A stretch of 64,000 nucleotides of DNA from Ostrinia nubilalis (GCF_963855985.1 NC_087104.1:15178501-15242500); one strand, 5' to 3'; positions 1 to 15,488 are shown, counted from the stretch's first letter. Notes: generated by a model from the letters alone, not told the origin. Translations and numbers: made by a program.

Positions 1-3000
1 AAAAAAAGTAAATAATATTTTCAGTAACGGGACCATTTCCACCTCTATCTCGCCTAGAGAATAGATATTGCGATGTTAAAATTGACTTAGCCACGGCCTT
101 ACCAGAGACTCCCTGCTACAAACAACGCGATGTGTATACTAAGTTGAGCCAAGTTTTCCTAATTGAAACTCATAGATCGCAGTACCCCAGTTAACCATAA
201 GCACCCGTTCGTGATTGAATTTCCTACAGTGAAGCGTAGAGATGTGCCGAATCTGATATCTTATATAGAGCCATAAAATACTCTAGTCAAAGAATTATTG
301 TGATCTAGCACCGTTATCGCAAACAACAAGATTTGTAATTTTAATAAAGTGGTAAAGTTGTGAGGAAAGGAAAATTTCAGATTCGTACTAGGAACTCCTA
401 TTTCAGAAAGGTTTTATTAGCTCCGTGCCGTGGTTATCGTTTTTGTGTAATTAGTTAGCTTGAAGCACTTTTGTTTAATTTTTTATTGTGTTTGCTACTG
501 TATCTCATATTGATAACCCATTATTTTTTACATATAACTAAGTAGGGAGTACATTTATGTATTCTTCACTCTGAGTAAAGTGAGCCGCTATCTAATAATT
601 TCCAAGGCGCATGTAATTTTATTGTATTAACAATTCAGACATGAGTGTCCTACTCATAGATTTCAGAAACGCCACATCACTACCTATCGCCGGCGCATCA
701 TAACATTAAACTTGGCCGTATCTTGTGCGTTACTGTCTCGCGATTATCTCGAAGTTGGTCAATCTGTAACTAGTTTAGTTGCAGCGGCCAACATGGCTGC
801 CATGTTTGGGCGGATGCTGAGCTATAAACTTTAGGCCGATATGAGGAATAATCAGAATTAGATCACAACTCAGATTCAGCTGATCTGAGTGAGTTTGAAC
901 TGAGTTCTTGCCGACTAAGCGCAAGTTATATTAAGCTTCAAAAAATTTTGAGTCAAACCAGTCTCTGATTGAAAGTCTTACTTCATAGGTTGCCTTGTCA
1001 TCATGAAATATGAACTAGCGCTAAGAAAAGGGCCAAACACTCAGTCAATATTTACTATCAGTAAAATTAGTAAAGCTTGTTTGAAACTGCAAAGAAAAGC
1101 CCCTTTGGGAATTTAATATCTTTAAGACTCTAATTTGTTTATCAACAAAACAAAAATAGAAAAAAGTAGGTGGTAAATGCCAAAATTATTCGTATTCGTA
1201 GGGAAATCGGGAATTTAACGCACTGCGAGCCAGCCAGCCGCGCCCTCTAATCAAACGCGGCCTCAACACCTCCGCTCTAACAAAAATCGGTCAATTACTC
1301 CAAATCCTCAAAATTAGGTCCCAAAGAGATAACAGGCGTAAAGTTTCAGGATAATCGGGTTTGTTCCAAATATTCGAAGCCGACTCAACTCCAATTAGAC
1401 CTTAATGCCCAAATTAAGTGATTCCCAAACAGAAGTGCGCACCCTTTGAGAGCTGAAAGGTATTTTTAGCTGTCAATCTGAACTTGGATGTCACTTGAGG
1501 ACAGGATTGACAATATTAAATCTACGAGTAAAAGGCCTTTGAATTTACAAATCCGACTGTTATTCTTAGAATACTAAATTGTGATTTATTATGATGGCTT
1601 CTGAACAAAATTTTGAAGTCGTACCTTCTTGTTAATGGATGGAATCTTACAATGTATAAATACATATAAGTTTATGCTGTATTATAGTCTTGAAGAAATA
1701 AATACACTATGCAAGTTTCACTGGAACGATTCATTAAAAATAATACTTACAAAGTTTTCTTGATCATCACCTACATCACCTAGCGAACGACCTTGTGCGT
1801 TGGCACCACGTGTCATGTGTTCTAAAGGCTTACCTATAGTTTACACGTCTCAATAATAATAAATAATAATAAATTATTTGCAAAAAACATGGTACAATTT
1901 TGTTTTTAATTTAATTAATTAGGTAATTGACAAAGACCTGCGCCGCCTTCCTAAATATTAATTCGTTCTTAAATTAAATTAAATATAAATTAAAATAGGT
2001 AAACCATTATTAATTCGTTCATTCCGATCTAAATGTTGTTATTATGTATACTGAGTGTTTGGTAATTCGTACTCCGAACTAAAATGGCCGATAAAAGGTT
2101 TAGTACCTACTCATTATATTTTCGCAAAAAAACCAAAGTAACATTAGTTTTTGAAATACAAACGAGTGAAATAAAAATAATTTGTAAAACAAACAACGTA
2201 ATGTTCTTACTTACAAACAAAATCTGAAACTCCGCCTTATTATTTTTCATCGACATATTTTTCCTGAATTCCCATTTGATTTAATTATAAAACGATCTCC
2301 GCAAAGAAAAACCTTAAATTCGTTTTTACAAAACCGTATCATAAAAACTCCTCGAAACAATTGAATATTATTATCGATATGAAATTGGCAGAATTCCCTT
2401 CATTAGCTTAATTAATCGGAGCTGGCTCGCTAATTGTATTACGCTGATTAAGCGATACAATTCACTAGAGCACAGCTGGATTACAAAGGCCAAGTCATGT
2501 GCCGCCACATCCAGTAGGTAGGTACAGTATGCAAAAGTGAAATTTCCATTTTCAGCACCCACATGTATTATTTGTGGATTTTTTTATAGTACCTACCGCA
2601 TGAAAATAACAAAAAAGTTTGTAATAGGTAGAACTAGATTTCAAATTTTAATGAACCGAATCGCATTTTCAGTTTAGGTGCGACTAAAGCCGTCAAATTA
2701 TTCAGCGTTAGGTGCTGTATTGTATTTTCAACTTGCAAATCTTCATAAGTGCACAACTGAAATTACTGAAAGCACTCTATTTACTATGAAGTGACAGTTG
2801 TTTAGTGCTTCTTTAGTTCAACTTCATACATACCTACTATAATAATAATATGCTAGCTCTTCGTTATTTAGGTAGTTTCGTAAATCGTATAAAACCTGAC
2901 AAGCTGTTTACTCTCGGGCTGCGCCTAAGTTCGTTTTCTCCCGGCATTAATACCTTAATTGGAAAAATTCAATTATATTTTCAAAGAAAGAGGATTAGTT

Positions 3001-3398
3001 CCTCCTGCGGCGCCGCTTGATTTGAATTTGAATTAAGTTTTTTATTACGGCTTCTTTGGTAACTCCCAGCAACCTTCCTTCCGAGACTGAAAGTTACTTA
3101 ATTACGTAAACTGTAAAATTGCTACAAAGCATAATATTAGAAAAATAATAGCTTGTTTAAATAAAATTTTAATTCCATTATGCTCATTTTCCAGTACGAA
3201 TGTTTGAATACTGCCTTAATCTAGAATTCATTGTATATGTATACAGAACCATATTAAAACAGTTGCCTTTCCAATGAGGGCATTTGATTCAAAACAACTT
3301 TTACTATAGACCAATAATGACAGCGAGAAAAAAACCAATACTCACCACTGGAAGGTTTAAAAAGAAACAATAGAAACCAAAATAAACTTAAAGTACCT
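1..3398. other. Gene-free AT-rich stretch
   Basis: No coding region is supported. Short open frames on both strands look like chance: no domain, no codon bias, no convincing splice sites. A GC-richer patch lies near 1,200-1,280. A short AAT-type simple repeat lies near 1,855-1,875. Confidence 0.6.
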
Positions 3399-3870
3399 TT
3401 TTCCAAATTAAAATTAGTTACATGTAGCCCTCCGACGATGCTAATAAAAATTTACAATCATATACCGAATAACATTAAAAATCTAGAAAAATCAACACTG
3501 TTCAACAAAACACTAAAATCAATCTTAATAAATAAAGGCTACTATGACTTACCAGATTTTTTTAATGACAAGCTTGACTAAAATTTTATTAATCATTTTC
3601 TGACATATTGGAATGCTTCGACGTCTCAATTCAAATTGTTTTTGTAATTTAATAAAATGGAATAACGTTTTTTTTTCCGTATAATACTGACTATTTAAGA
3701 CTAACTAAATGTTATTTAAAATTATTTTTAAGGTAAATACTAACCCTCTCTCTGATGTTTTGCTGTGCCCTTGCAGGGCGTCACATGTATACCGACCTCT
3801 ATTTTGCAACAACATATAAATTGTAATGTGACATGCAATAAACGTTTTGAATTTGAATTTGAATTTGAAA
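3399..3870 (+). mobile_element. 3' end of a non-LTR retrotransposon (Jockey/CR1-like)
   Basis: A short frame ending at the TAA near 3,580 reads as the C-terminus of a LINE ORF2: a KIYNHIPNNIKNL segment, then a FNKTLKSILINKGYY segment, then DLPDFFNDKLD and stop. This resembles the C-terminal tail common in Jockey-like elements of insects. About 270 bp of non-coding tail follows, ending in AATAAA and a GAATTT-type simple repeat (about 3,848-3,870), a usual 3' terminus for such elements. The rest of the element is missing, so this is a 5'-truncated dead copy. The clade is inferred from memory of related tails. Confidence 0.6.
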
Positions 3871-6800
3871 AAATTGTGTACCATGTACCATAATCGTTGG
3901 ATCGTTTCAAGTTATTATAGCTTTGATATAGTGGATAAGGAAGTCGCTCGCCACAAATGAAAAATGAGTAACCAACAAAAACAGAATCATATAGTCAATC
4001 GAAGTCTGACCCACACAATAATATAGAGGCGAGCGTCTCTATCGCTGCCAGGGAGGCAGATATTGTGCCTAATTCCGTTCGCCGCATAAATCAGCCTTCG
4101 GGAACAATAAGAATTATAGAGGTCGCGGCGGTCCTTGTTTATCGATGCGCCGGGGCAGCTTGCTGCGTGATCACTGCTGAGCTCCTGACTCGATTAATGG
4201 GGGTATGTATCATGTGAACCATTTACTACCCACACAATAATAACAAATCACAACAAATATGTCTGAAATCTATTGCATACAAAATGACTCTATTATATTT
4301 GGCAACACGCTTCAGCATCTTTGGTGATTACACCCTAGCGCCATTTTAAAAATCCGTTTGACTATTTAGATATAGCTTTAATAAATTTATACCTGTATTA
4401 GGTCAACGCCAGGATTGCACAACACTGTAATTTCCGACAAATATTATATTAGAGTTGACATTGTTTTCAATAGAATTGATAATGCTAACATAGTTACTGA
4501 GTCATAAAAACATATCGGTATCAATAAGTTACATTAAAACCCGAAAACTAACTTTAATCTTTCGTTCGTCGATAGTAGTAGTTCGTCGGAAGTATTTTTC
4601 ACTAAAATATTCTCTATCACCTTTTGTTTCTTTTTCTACGAGCCCTGTCACTGTCTATTTAGGTTCACATTTGCTTAGCTATTTCGACTATCTCAGCTCT
4701 CAGCTGTTCTTCTAAGGATATTTTAACTTTTAATTCGATTTACTTGTCTCGGTCCTTTTTGCCTTACTGTAATTCAGTAAAAAAGTCTAAGTAGGTACTT
4801 AATATAAATAATTTATGTATTTCCCACTCCGGCGGCCATCTTCTGAGCGGAGAGCAGACATAATGGAACAATTAGGTTAAAACGTTGGATGTTTAGAGAC
4901 GCACAAATTAATATAAATAATTAAACGATATTTCAGCCTAATGGCACAAATTAGCGGCGTGGCCGCGGAGCGAGCGGGGAATCCATAAGTAGCCGGTTTT
5001 AATATACACTTATTAAATACTTTACTTTATTAGGTAGGTACTTGAAATTTTTTATTTGTTAAATTATGTTTATCTTGCGCGGAATCCTTAAGAAAAAAAT
5101 CTAAATGACGGCATGAGGATATGACAGCTTCCATAGAAAATGTTTGAACCCCTTTGTTAAGTCGAAACCAGCTAGGTATTGGTTCCAGCAGACTATGTTC
5201 AATTTGAACTGAAGCACACAATGTACAAAAAATAAATTCACACATTACTGGGTAATTCCGCTGCAAACAACGCAAAAATATGCGTAGGTACCTACTTTAT
5301 GGCCTCAGAGTCTTGATTGAAGCGACTCCCCAACTCCGTACCAATTTACTGCGTGAAATTTTTCGCTGAAACAAATGATGATGCTGCAAAGTACTCTGAA
5401 TTTGCTGCTGCGTTGATACAGTGATGTTCGACAAAAATGCTTTAAACTTGATCTAAAAGTGTATGTATTTTAAAATACACTTTTTAAAATAATACTTAGG
5501 TAAATTATTACAAAACAATGGCTTATGCCTTGATTTGATTTTCATAACCGTTTATTTTTACTGAAATAAAATGGATACCCCTAATCGAGCAAAGTATTCT
5601 GTGATTAGTGATCTTATGCCTATAAAATTGGTCAACCATATCGTGTTTAGACATTGCAGCACACAAAACGCTGCTTTGTAATTTTCCAACGTCGTTATAT
5701 CGTCAACGAATACTCATGTACGAGTACCTACTCGATAAGCAATATCTTTGAGAAATACAATCTAAGCTCTCTATTTTGTATGCATAGATCCTGTTTCAGA
5801 ATTGCAATCGTAACGTCGGCTCTACCTCCTATGCTCTTGACACAGACTTCTCACAACACAGCAAATTAAAACCAACCAAGGCATTTTTGTACAAATAATT
5901 GTATAATTTTATAATTAACATAAAAAATTATAAAGTAATTTTATCAGAAGTAAGTTTACTCAAAGTAAAAATAATGTAGATTAATGGAATCATGTTCATA
6001 TTACTTTCATATTTAGATTGGACTTGTTCAATACTTTATTTTCCAGGCGATCATTCCAATAATACTATGTACTTTCTACTTTCTACATTATATAAAACAG
6101 TTAATGATAAAGTATTATCTTAACAGAAGAGCTGGCTGTATTCAGTGTACTATGTTTATTAATACTGTGCGGATCGCACATCGGCGAATCAATTAACCAT
6201 ACAGCGGTAATAGAGCACTAACAGTTTGCTGACGACGCGCTAACGGCGGCCGCAATGGACTCGCCGCGACGCTGATTGGCGAGATTGGGCTGGTTGGTGG
6301 TTGCTGCAATCAAAATATGTTAGTACTAAGTTCTGGAATCGTTGGCTAGACAGCACACTCGATGATTAAGAAAATTACGAGTGTTAAAAAATTACTGAGC
6401 TATTTCACACACATAGCTCATAAACACCGTTTTTTTGCGTCTTTACAGTACGAGTAGATTGTATTTCACGTACTTACTACATAATAATATTATGCTAAAC
6501 GTGTATGTATTATATGGACCCATCAATTAAGCTGCAGGAGTAATAGCACAACTAAAATTTGCTTACGACGTGTTAGCCGTTACTGCAATACTTAGACTCA
6601 TGGCCTACTTTGGCTAAAGGCGATGTAGATGTTAAGTTTAGATAGTGATGACGTATACTGACTTAGAAACAATGGTACAATTAGGTACAAGTACCTAAAC
6701 AAGAATACAATAAGGTTATTCGTATTGTTTTACTTTAATACTTATTATTAGCTTTTAATCCCAGACGTGTCAGAAAGAACCATTGCGCTTCAACAACCAC

Positions 6801-6988
6801 AAGCGGGAGATTAACATCAGGCTATTCAAGAACGTAATAAAATAGCATGGAATTATTACTACCTTAGCATAACCGGCCGAGCTTTTTTCTCCTTGTACTT
6901 AATATAATTATTCTGATTTATACTTCATGCATGAGTAACTCCTGTATGAACGAACGTATTATGTAACCTTAAATATTTCATTGTATTA
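3871..6988. other. Gene-free stretch with GC-rich islands
   Basis: No gene is supported. GC-rich islands in the AT-rich background lie near 4,020-4,200 and 6,180-6,300. They contain no long reading frame and could be regulatory. The rest is unremarkable. Confidence 0.5.
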
Positions 6989-7185
6989 TCTATACCTACT
7001 AATATTATAAAGCTGAAGACTTTGTTTACTTGAACGCGCTAATCTCAGGAACTACCGGTCCGATTTGAAAAATTCTTTCAGTGTTAGATAGCCCATTTAT
7101 CGAGGAAGGCTATAAACCTACGCTACGAGTAATAGGTGCAGAGCAAAAATGATTTTCATGCGTACGAAGTCGCGGGCACTGCTAG
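6989..7185 (+). mobile_element. Short non-autonomous Helitron
   Basis: The element starts TCTATAC..CTAATATTATAAA and ends GCTAG, with A before and T after. This fits a Helitron (5' TC, 3' CTRR, insertion between A and T). Near the 3' end is a degenerate short GC hairpin segment (TCGCGGGCACTG). The core 'TACCGGTCCGATTTGAAAAATT' is a diverged form of the 'actgaaccgattttgatgaaa' core shared with the copy at 52,643. It has no coding capacity and would depend on a Rep-helicase encoded elsewhere. Confidence 0.6.
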
Positions 7186-10100
7186 TTTTTTTATACAATA
7201 TTTTTATGTTAAGAGTTAAATTTAATTCTGAAAGAAGTGCACTCCTTTTGCCATGTTCCCAGCGGGCTCGCGAGCGCAATGCGGCCCGAGCCGCTCGGTC
7301 GCGAGCTCCAATCTTTATCGCGCGGCGCCGTAAATAACCCCCGATAGAGCCGAGCGTATTCCGTATTGGGGATATTGTCAGCCAATTTGGGAATACAGTT
7401 TTATTAGGTACGTCGTATTTTTGCTGACGGTAAACAAATATGTTTAGAGGGTTGTTATTGTTATAAGGAATACCATTTCAGAAACATTTTTCACATACGA
7501 GTATTTTTATGCATAATCGCTCATGGCGTGAATGCTTGTTAGAAAATGTTTTTCTGTCAGGGTCAAAAGAGTTTAACTATAAAATGGATTGTTGTTGTAC
7601 TATAATTTATCGAGGAATGTGGTTAGTAGATACTTGATTGATTAGATCGTTGTGTAACTAAATCGGGAAACAATCGCCACCCACAGCGTCGCCCGAGCGC
7701 GGCGCCACACGCACGCAGCCAACGGGCGGAGTATCCAAGGACAATAGGGACCCTATTCAGATCACAATCCTATCCTAAGTTAACAATGTATGTTCTTCTC
7801 AGTACTATTGACACAAAAACTATATTCCTATATTCATCAAACTAGTTCTGCAGTTTAGTGTGAAATTTTAACAGATAGTAACTTTCACGTTCATAGTATA
7901 TTTTGTATATCTTTAAGTAAATCAAACTTATGCCAGTCGCGTAATACTCCGCTGCCCCGCCCGCCCGAGCTCGATCTGACCGCCCCACCTCATCACAATC
8001 TCCGTAATCAGCGCTGATTTATGAATATTGCACGTCTAGGCTTCAGCTCACACGAGTAGTAACTTCTCCATTAGCGGTGTGTTCGCTGATCGTAGTTTAA
8101 TTAACCCACTTTGATGATAATATTGACAGCAATTGTGTGCGTGAGCTGTAGTGTTCGATACATTTAATTACTTCGACCTCACTCTCAGCTTGTAATCAAA
8201 TCGATGGCCTCATGATTACGGGTTGAGTTCTCTCGTCGATGTCACTCGCTTAATTTAACTTTTCATACGCAGGATAGAGCCGGATGCGCACAATACGTTA
8301 ATTATAATTATTGTGCCGGTAAAGTTAAAAGTTTTATCAATTTAGTTTTTATTTACATGAGATGTGATAGCAACCAAACTGCTTTGATAACTAGCGTTTT
8401 CTGTCTCCATCTTGCGTGGAATTATATCGAATCCCTTAGGAAACGGAAATAGTGTTTGGATACTTGGAAATTCTGAGCTTTTATTGTCGAAAGATTTTCC
8501 GGTATCAGTTCCGATCCGAGCTCCAAAGAATAGCTACAAAGGTACGATCAATAACACATCTAAATCTATCACTTTAAGATATTAATTTAGATATTGTCAG
8601 ATAAACAAACAGTCTGTCTTAAATTTCAGTTCTAAAGCAACGTTCAGTATCTGAGAGCAGAGAGGTAACTTTACTGCGGAGAGCGCCGCAGTGTATTTGT
8701 TCCGAGTTTCAATTCCGCAGATAAAGAGCGACTCGCGTCAGTCAGGACTACACTCGACTAAGATTTATGCGCTCAAACCGTTCCTTTTAAGTGAAACAAG
8801 TAAAACAAAAGCTGTAAATACCCTTGCAAGCTATTTAAAGAACTGAAAGTGTTTTTTGCCACTGCGCTGATTTATATACGCTTTAGCTGAAAGATTTCAG
8901 ATTTGCAAATTTTAAAAACACATGTAACGAGTTTAAGCGGCTTTGTTTACACGATTCAGCCATCCATACTACTCGTATATCACGAACATATTGTTCAACT
9001 CGATTGTATCAGTAATTGTACACGTATTAAATTCAATGCATCGCACTTATGTATAAACGCTGACCGCAGTCGTTGTGGCTCTAAGTGCACGCGGTCGCGG
9101 TGCGATGATTGTGCCATTTCAGTCGCGGCGGCCATATTTGAAACGTTCTCGTTGCTGACGACTCTACGCTCATATCATGATCTGCTGGGTAGGTATAAGT
9201 ACGCATTAAACAGTTAAATTAAATCGAAATACGCAGAACTTATCTTCAAAATACATGAAAATATACAATAAGTATCTACAAATAAAATAATAAGTATATC
9301 GTGTTCAGTTGATTAATTAATAGGTATGGCTGTAAGAGACTAACGTTTATAAGAATTGATAAAGATTATCAAATACTTTGATAAAAAACATATACTCGTA
9401 CCTACTCGTATTTGAAGAATATTAAACTACAGAAATTACCATAATTAATTGCCTCAGAAATTTAACAAACAAGTGTAGATTGTACTCACTAAATTACATC
9501 ACACATCAGTTCGTAACAGCTCAGAGCGTAGTAACTTCCAAGCAAAACTCATTCATTTAATGAAATATAGCCCCGTAAGTGGCCTTAAAGAAGAACTAAA
9601 TGAAATTTCTTAGCTCTCTGCGAGGTCTTCGTCGCTTTCCGGCGCGGAATAGGGCTCGTTGGGGCCTGTTCATAACCAAACACGGGGGAAGGCATTTTTC
9701 TTTTTCCAGGCTTATTTAGATAGGCATAAATATTATTTTACGCATGATGGATGTACTTAGAAGTCGATTGTATTAATATTAGTATTCATAATAATAGAGA
9801 TATCTTTCGTTCGTTATTGGTACCCTGCTGCCAAAACAAATCATTTTCACCATTGAAAAGTTATGGAACACTTTTTTTCAAAGATCTGTTCTAAACTTTA
9901 TTTTTCTAATTTTGTCCCGATATAAAAATCTTCAGTTTTTATGAGTAGAGGACCAAATTGGTCCTAGCCACACCTTTTTGCCACTCATCGAAGGCTGATT
10001 CAGTTATTAACGTCTGCTCCCCACGGTGTGGCCTCGCCCTTAGCCGTACTTCAGGAGATTGTTCTCGACGTCATCTCTCGCGTGTGCGTAGGACCGTTTA

Positions 10101-13100
10101 ATTGTCTCATGGCTGCTTTGTATGGATCTCCTGACAGATCGAGAACATTCCCCGGGAAAAATGGCCGCCCTCGATCCTTTAGCATGAACTAATGTGCGGC
10201 AAATGGATTTGCGCAATGAGATGAGAAATAATATTACAAAACACAAAGGTGAATATTATGTACCTACAAGAAATAATTAATATCATTGTCATCTAACAAT
10301 AGTAATACCTACCTAACTTATGTTTGAATAGAAACAATACCATGTGTATCAATTTAATTATTCGTACCTTTTAGGTATCATTATTTATGTTAATAATAGA
10401 GGCACTTCGTTTAAAAATCTAATTAGCTACTTAACTCAGTTTACTGGCACTTTACATATTTTTTCGCAAAATAAAACGTAAAAAATAGATGATTTTAACT
10501 CCAAATTGCTTAACATTAGTGTTATTTATTATCGTTTAGGCATGTAGTGAAAACTTTAAAACCGTTAGCGTTTAAAAACATTAGCAGTGTACTATTTTCT
10601 TGCATACAGTAAACAAACACCTACGCCCTTAACAGTCAAAGTTTCAGAAAGCAGTGACAATTTAACCGGCCGCAAGGAGTAGCGCCGAGCGCCTTACTTC
10701 GTTAGGGACGAACTCCGACTACACCAACTACCAAATGATAATGACGCCGATACAACTTCCATTTTTTCCGCAGAAATTGTGTTTCATCACAAATTGGTAT
10801 AATATTGTGCGCGGCACGCGGGAGCGCCCAACTTTGGCCGACGGAGTTTGAGCCGAAATTGTGGAATTACAAATACTATTTTCGCCCCTTTGAGGCGCCG
10901 GAGTGCCACCGCTACAGCTCGCACAAAAATGTGTGTAAACTTTCTGAGGACAAATTCTGCACTCCAACTGCAATCGAAATTTTATTGCGAAATGTTTTTG
11001 GGACCAGTAGTACCTACCAGTGCGAGTTATTCGAAGGGAAACTTGGGCGATGTTTATTCACAGCTCCACACGAGTTACAATATTTTTATCCAACTTGTAA
11101 GTAATGAGCCCCATTCTTATCTGTAGCTCTATAAATCAAGAACTACACAACAGTCTGATACGTGACGGCATCGTAACAAGTCGCAACGAATCAATCACAC
11201 GGAAGGGTTCCCATTGAGTTCCAGTTCCAGTCCAATTTAACTCATGGTACCGTTGTAAAGAGTTGTGAAAAACGGAAATAGATATTTATACATATACAAA
11301 TTACACTGATATGTAGTCAAAACAAAAATAAAAGAATGTTTGTTGCAACATGAAATAAGAAGTTAATCATTTACAGGAAATCAACAGTATATTGATATAA
11401 TGCTCGTCGTATAGTACGCCTCTTACGTCATAGCGTGACAAAGCTAACGCGAAAACCCTTGTGCATACATTCTTAATGAAGGCCCGAAAGTTACACATCA
11501 CAGTTTCTTTTAGCGGTAACCGTGGGCAGAGCTTAGCCCAATCAAAATTAATGGCACATTCGCAGAAGTAATCATTCTATCAGAGCCTTTTAAAAAGCGT
11601 TTTTTGTGACTAAGTTCTTGTACCTATTATACTAATTACTTCCATGAAAACGGTGGACTTCTATTTAGACATAAAACACGAAAAGCTTTTTATTGTAATA
11701 ATTAATATTGTGTTATTAAATCTATTTACGTGTTAGTTGAAATTAATCGTTTTTAAATTCATTAGTGTTTTTCCTGTTCTCTTTTATTTATGTTAACTTA
11801 CGAATAATGTCACTTTTGTTATACACATAGTTATTGTCCGAGCTAAACGGCCTAGACATTATTTCGCGGCTCCACCTCAGACATAGTGTAGAGTAGAGTG
11901 ACTTAAATAATTATCTAATAAATATCACACAACTCTTTAAATTGAAAATAACTGTCCTATAATTGGGTAAATTAGGCTAAGCGGACATAGTTGTATTTTT
12001 CACAATTCGTGAAGTGGAATCAATGGAAGTGGAGTGTGATTTCAATCATCATCGACTAGCTAGATAATACGAGTAATTGCTATAGATATTGCGCAGTATA
12101 GGATACAGCACCGCGGCTTAATTTTAATTACATCAGGCTATTCGCAGTGGTCAAAGGTCAGCGCATGATTACGGCTGCTATACAAATACCGGCAGCTGGC
12201 GCTTGTGGGAGTCATGTGGTTCGTTAATGTAGGCACGATTCAGGGTAAAATTAATTTTATCCCTAAGCTTCCTATCAATTAAACGCGCTTACAGTTGAAC
12301 AGAAACATTTCAAATGATTCATTTCATTCGAAAAATAGATTGGTAATTTGATTTAATGCAAACGAAAGCTTTTAAAGCTTGAAGTCATAGTTTAGTATCA
12401 GTAACTGTGTCCATAAAGAAATCGCTGACGGTTTGAAACTCGAGATAAATGCAAACGCTTCGCTGTGAGCAGACAGACATCGCCGATGCTCAACCGCTGG
12501 CGCGGCTTCAGTTTTTGTCGTCCTCGAGCCCGAGCATCGCGGATCCATTCAGCGGCTATTCCCCGCAAGCAGCGCATTAAACGCTGGAGTGTTATAACTC
12601 CGTTGAAGCTAACGACGTGAAAGCTTTGTCGTCTTTATGACTGGGTACGTCTCAATCTTTTGTGCGTTTGAAAATTACGGTTATTTTATGGAAAACTGAA
12701 CGTCCGTTCTTTTCTGAAATTCCTTAGAATAAATGATTCTGATTTGCCGTTTTGCCGCTCTATTCAGCCAACCACAGGAAAGAGAGTGCTGTGTACGAGT
12801 TTAATAAAGGTATAAGAACATTTATAATATCTGAACTGCATATTATGGTCCATGTTTAAGACCTCTTGTACCTACCCAAGTTTTTATAAATATATTTTTT
12901 ATTAAATATCAACTATTACAAAATGATTGAAAAAATACGATAATAGCTAACTAAAAATCAACGAGGACACTAAAGAACTTCAAAAGAAACAAGTAGGTAC
13001 TTATGTTCTAATATCTCTCGAATTCTTTACCAACGAAGTATTTTTAGAGATAGAAGCTTAAGGAAAACTTCCACGGAGTTGATAGTTCCGAGCGAAAATC

Positions 13101-15488
13101 AAGTAAGAAGATAAAATAAAAGTACGCATTCCGGGCCTTCCGCGAACCGAACGAGCCGCCGCTTTATGGCGGCTCGTAGTCAACGCAACCGCTACACGCT
13201 CGATGGGAATCACTTTTCCATGAGAACTGCTGTTTTTGGTGACATTCACCTTCTATAGAGCTACTCGTATTACCTCCTATGAACCCAAAGTTTCCAGGGA
13301 TATAGAAACCCTTGAGAAAAATAACAGGTTACATTTTTATACATTCGCGAATAGCAAACACAATTGAAAGTAGAATTTCTATAATAATAAATGGCTCGCG
13401 TCCGCCACAAAGGCGCGACGAGTCCGGCGGCCTAATGGCCGCGCTGATTTATATCTCCGCACTTCAATGGCCTGAAATGATTAACTTTTCCACGGATGCA
13501 TTGTGCAAGAGGTTATCATTCTGGAGTATTTTCTGGAAACTCTATAACGGGTAGGTAGTAGAATTTTTTCTCATTACTCATTATTTTCCACGAATAGTCT
13601 CCACAATTACGAGTGTTTATTAAACTTTACACGCTGGAATGAGATCGAACACTACACGAGTATTTAAACAATACTACTATAAGTAGTTCTTGGAAATTCA
13701 TCAACAAATGGATCCTTATTAATTTCTATGAATCACGTTTTAACGTTAATAGCAGCTGTCTTAATTAAATATGATAGTTGATAATTAGTTATTAGGAGTC
13801 AGTGAACCGATTTACGTAATTGAATAAGTATTTTACAAGCAAACTGGCCTGTGATTGGATGAAATTTCAAGGATGCTTGAAATGAGCGACTATACAGAAT
13901 ACAGGTGCTATATTCGTTGAAAAAGACTAACGTCTTGGCGAAATACTATTACAACATAGTGTAGATAGAACTAGTAAGTAAATTAATGTACCTATATTAT
14001 GAAAGCAGACGCTTTTTCTGCACATAAAGTTGATTGTCATCGTGCCTCTTTTGTCAGTGAATGCGTTCTAAACAAAGCGTGTGGTTAACGCAGCTATTAT
14101 GCAGAGGGGTCTGCTGTCTGATAATGATGAGAAAAATGCGTTTATACTGGACAAAGAATTACTAGGAAACAGCTTTTGTTTTGTTTTTTATTAGGACAAC
14201 CAACAAGAGCAACTAATAAGTTAAATTTTATCAATGTTCTTAAAAAAAGGGATGATGAGGCACACCCTGCCTGCCTGCCAGAAATGCCGAAAATGAAAGT
14301 TCACCCAAAACGAAGATCCCTGGTTACCGTCTGGTTTACCGTCTTTCTCTTTATGCCATTCTTATCTCGAACCTATAAATTACTTAGCGCTAAGACGGTT
14401 GATACTCTTCTACTGTTGGATGAGTCAATACTTCGAGCATGACAAATATTTCTCGCGTCCAATGTAGCCGCCCTTGAAAGGGCCGATCGCTGCGGAGTGG
14501 CGCGTGTTCCGGCGCTAATTAAATTCTGTGTCACTCCTTGCTCGAGGCACTCCCTCGCCTTTTTTGTTACCTTTTAAGTTATTATATTTTATTTCCCTTA
14601 ACATTACTTAATACCAACGCTAATGTACATGTTAGAAAATCTCAGGGCTGACTGTAACTAAGTTACGGTTTCTTTACCGCCAAATGTTGGTCTCGAAGCG
14701 CAGCGCTCCTTAAGAGCAAAATATTTGAAGATTTGTAAGAACTATTTAATAGTCTATACAAATAAAGAAATTTTGACTTTTACTTTGACCGTCAGCAGTA
14801 ACTATAATATTAACTCAGTAGGTATCACTATGATTTTGCCAGCCATTTTGAAGCTTATTGACGAGCTTTTTTAGTTACCTGGTGACTTTTAATGAGTACC
14901 CAGGAGATTGGAAGTTGACTAGCCCTTTTTCTAATAAAGTTACACGAGCGTTAAACGCTTTTTTATATTTATACTTTGTATAAAAATATCATTCAGCCTG
15001 TAGTGTTCAAAACACGTGTAACTTTTTATCAAAGGAGTAAAAGCTTATATTAAAATATTATTAAATAATATTATTATGATTGTTTGTAACAGATCTCTGG
15101 GAATCACTGAAAGAAATCCCGAAACTCATTTAAAAACTACCTTATTTTCCAGTGAAAATGGTTACTTTACACTACTTTATTATCGGGATTATGATAGTCC
15201 CTCGGCCTAAGCTTTAGTCTACGAGACCGAAATACAGGGAAATGACTAGAACTATTTTATGTTTGTTTATAGCTTACTTCATATTTAAGGTTCAGCGAGA
15301 AGCTTTAATGCAGATGTATGACGTAGCTGAAATAAACCTTTATTTGACTCGCACTTGTGATTAGTGAGTGTTATGGCTTAGTGGTGAACGCTTTTGAAAC
15401 TCTAAATTATTGTTTGCAAACTTGAGTCCCATTTTTGAGTCAAAACACGAATAAATTTCAGTTGAATTATTATGATTATATAAGATAC
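7186..15488. other. Gene-free stretch with several GC-rich islands
   Basis: No gene is supported. GC-rich islands lie near 7,255-7,335, 7,675-7,745, 7,950-8,000, 9,060-9,135, 10,670-10,920, 12,470-12,600, 13,120-13,200 and 13,390-13,450. Short open frames inside them (for example 8,903-9,217, 10,805-11,104 and 14,176-14,442) show no recognisable domain. The islands could be enhancers or non-coding first exons, but nothing decides this. Confidence 0.45.

Noticed and set aside
10805..11126. Two overlapping plus-strand frames (99 and 92 codons) plus a minus-strand frame
   Set aside because: Three frames open over the same GC-rich patch point to composition, not coding.
15361..15420. GGCTTAGTGGTGAACGC as tRNA A box
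   Set aside because: No B box at the right distance.
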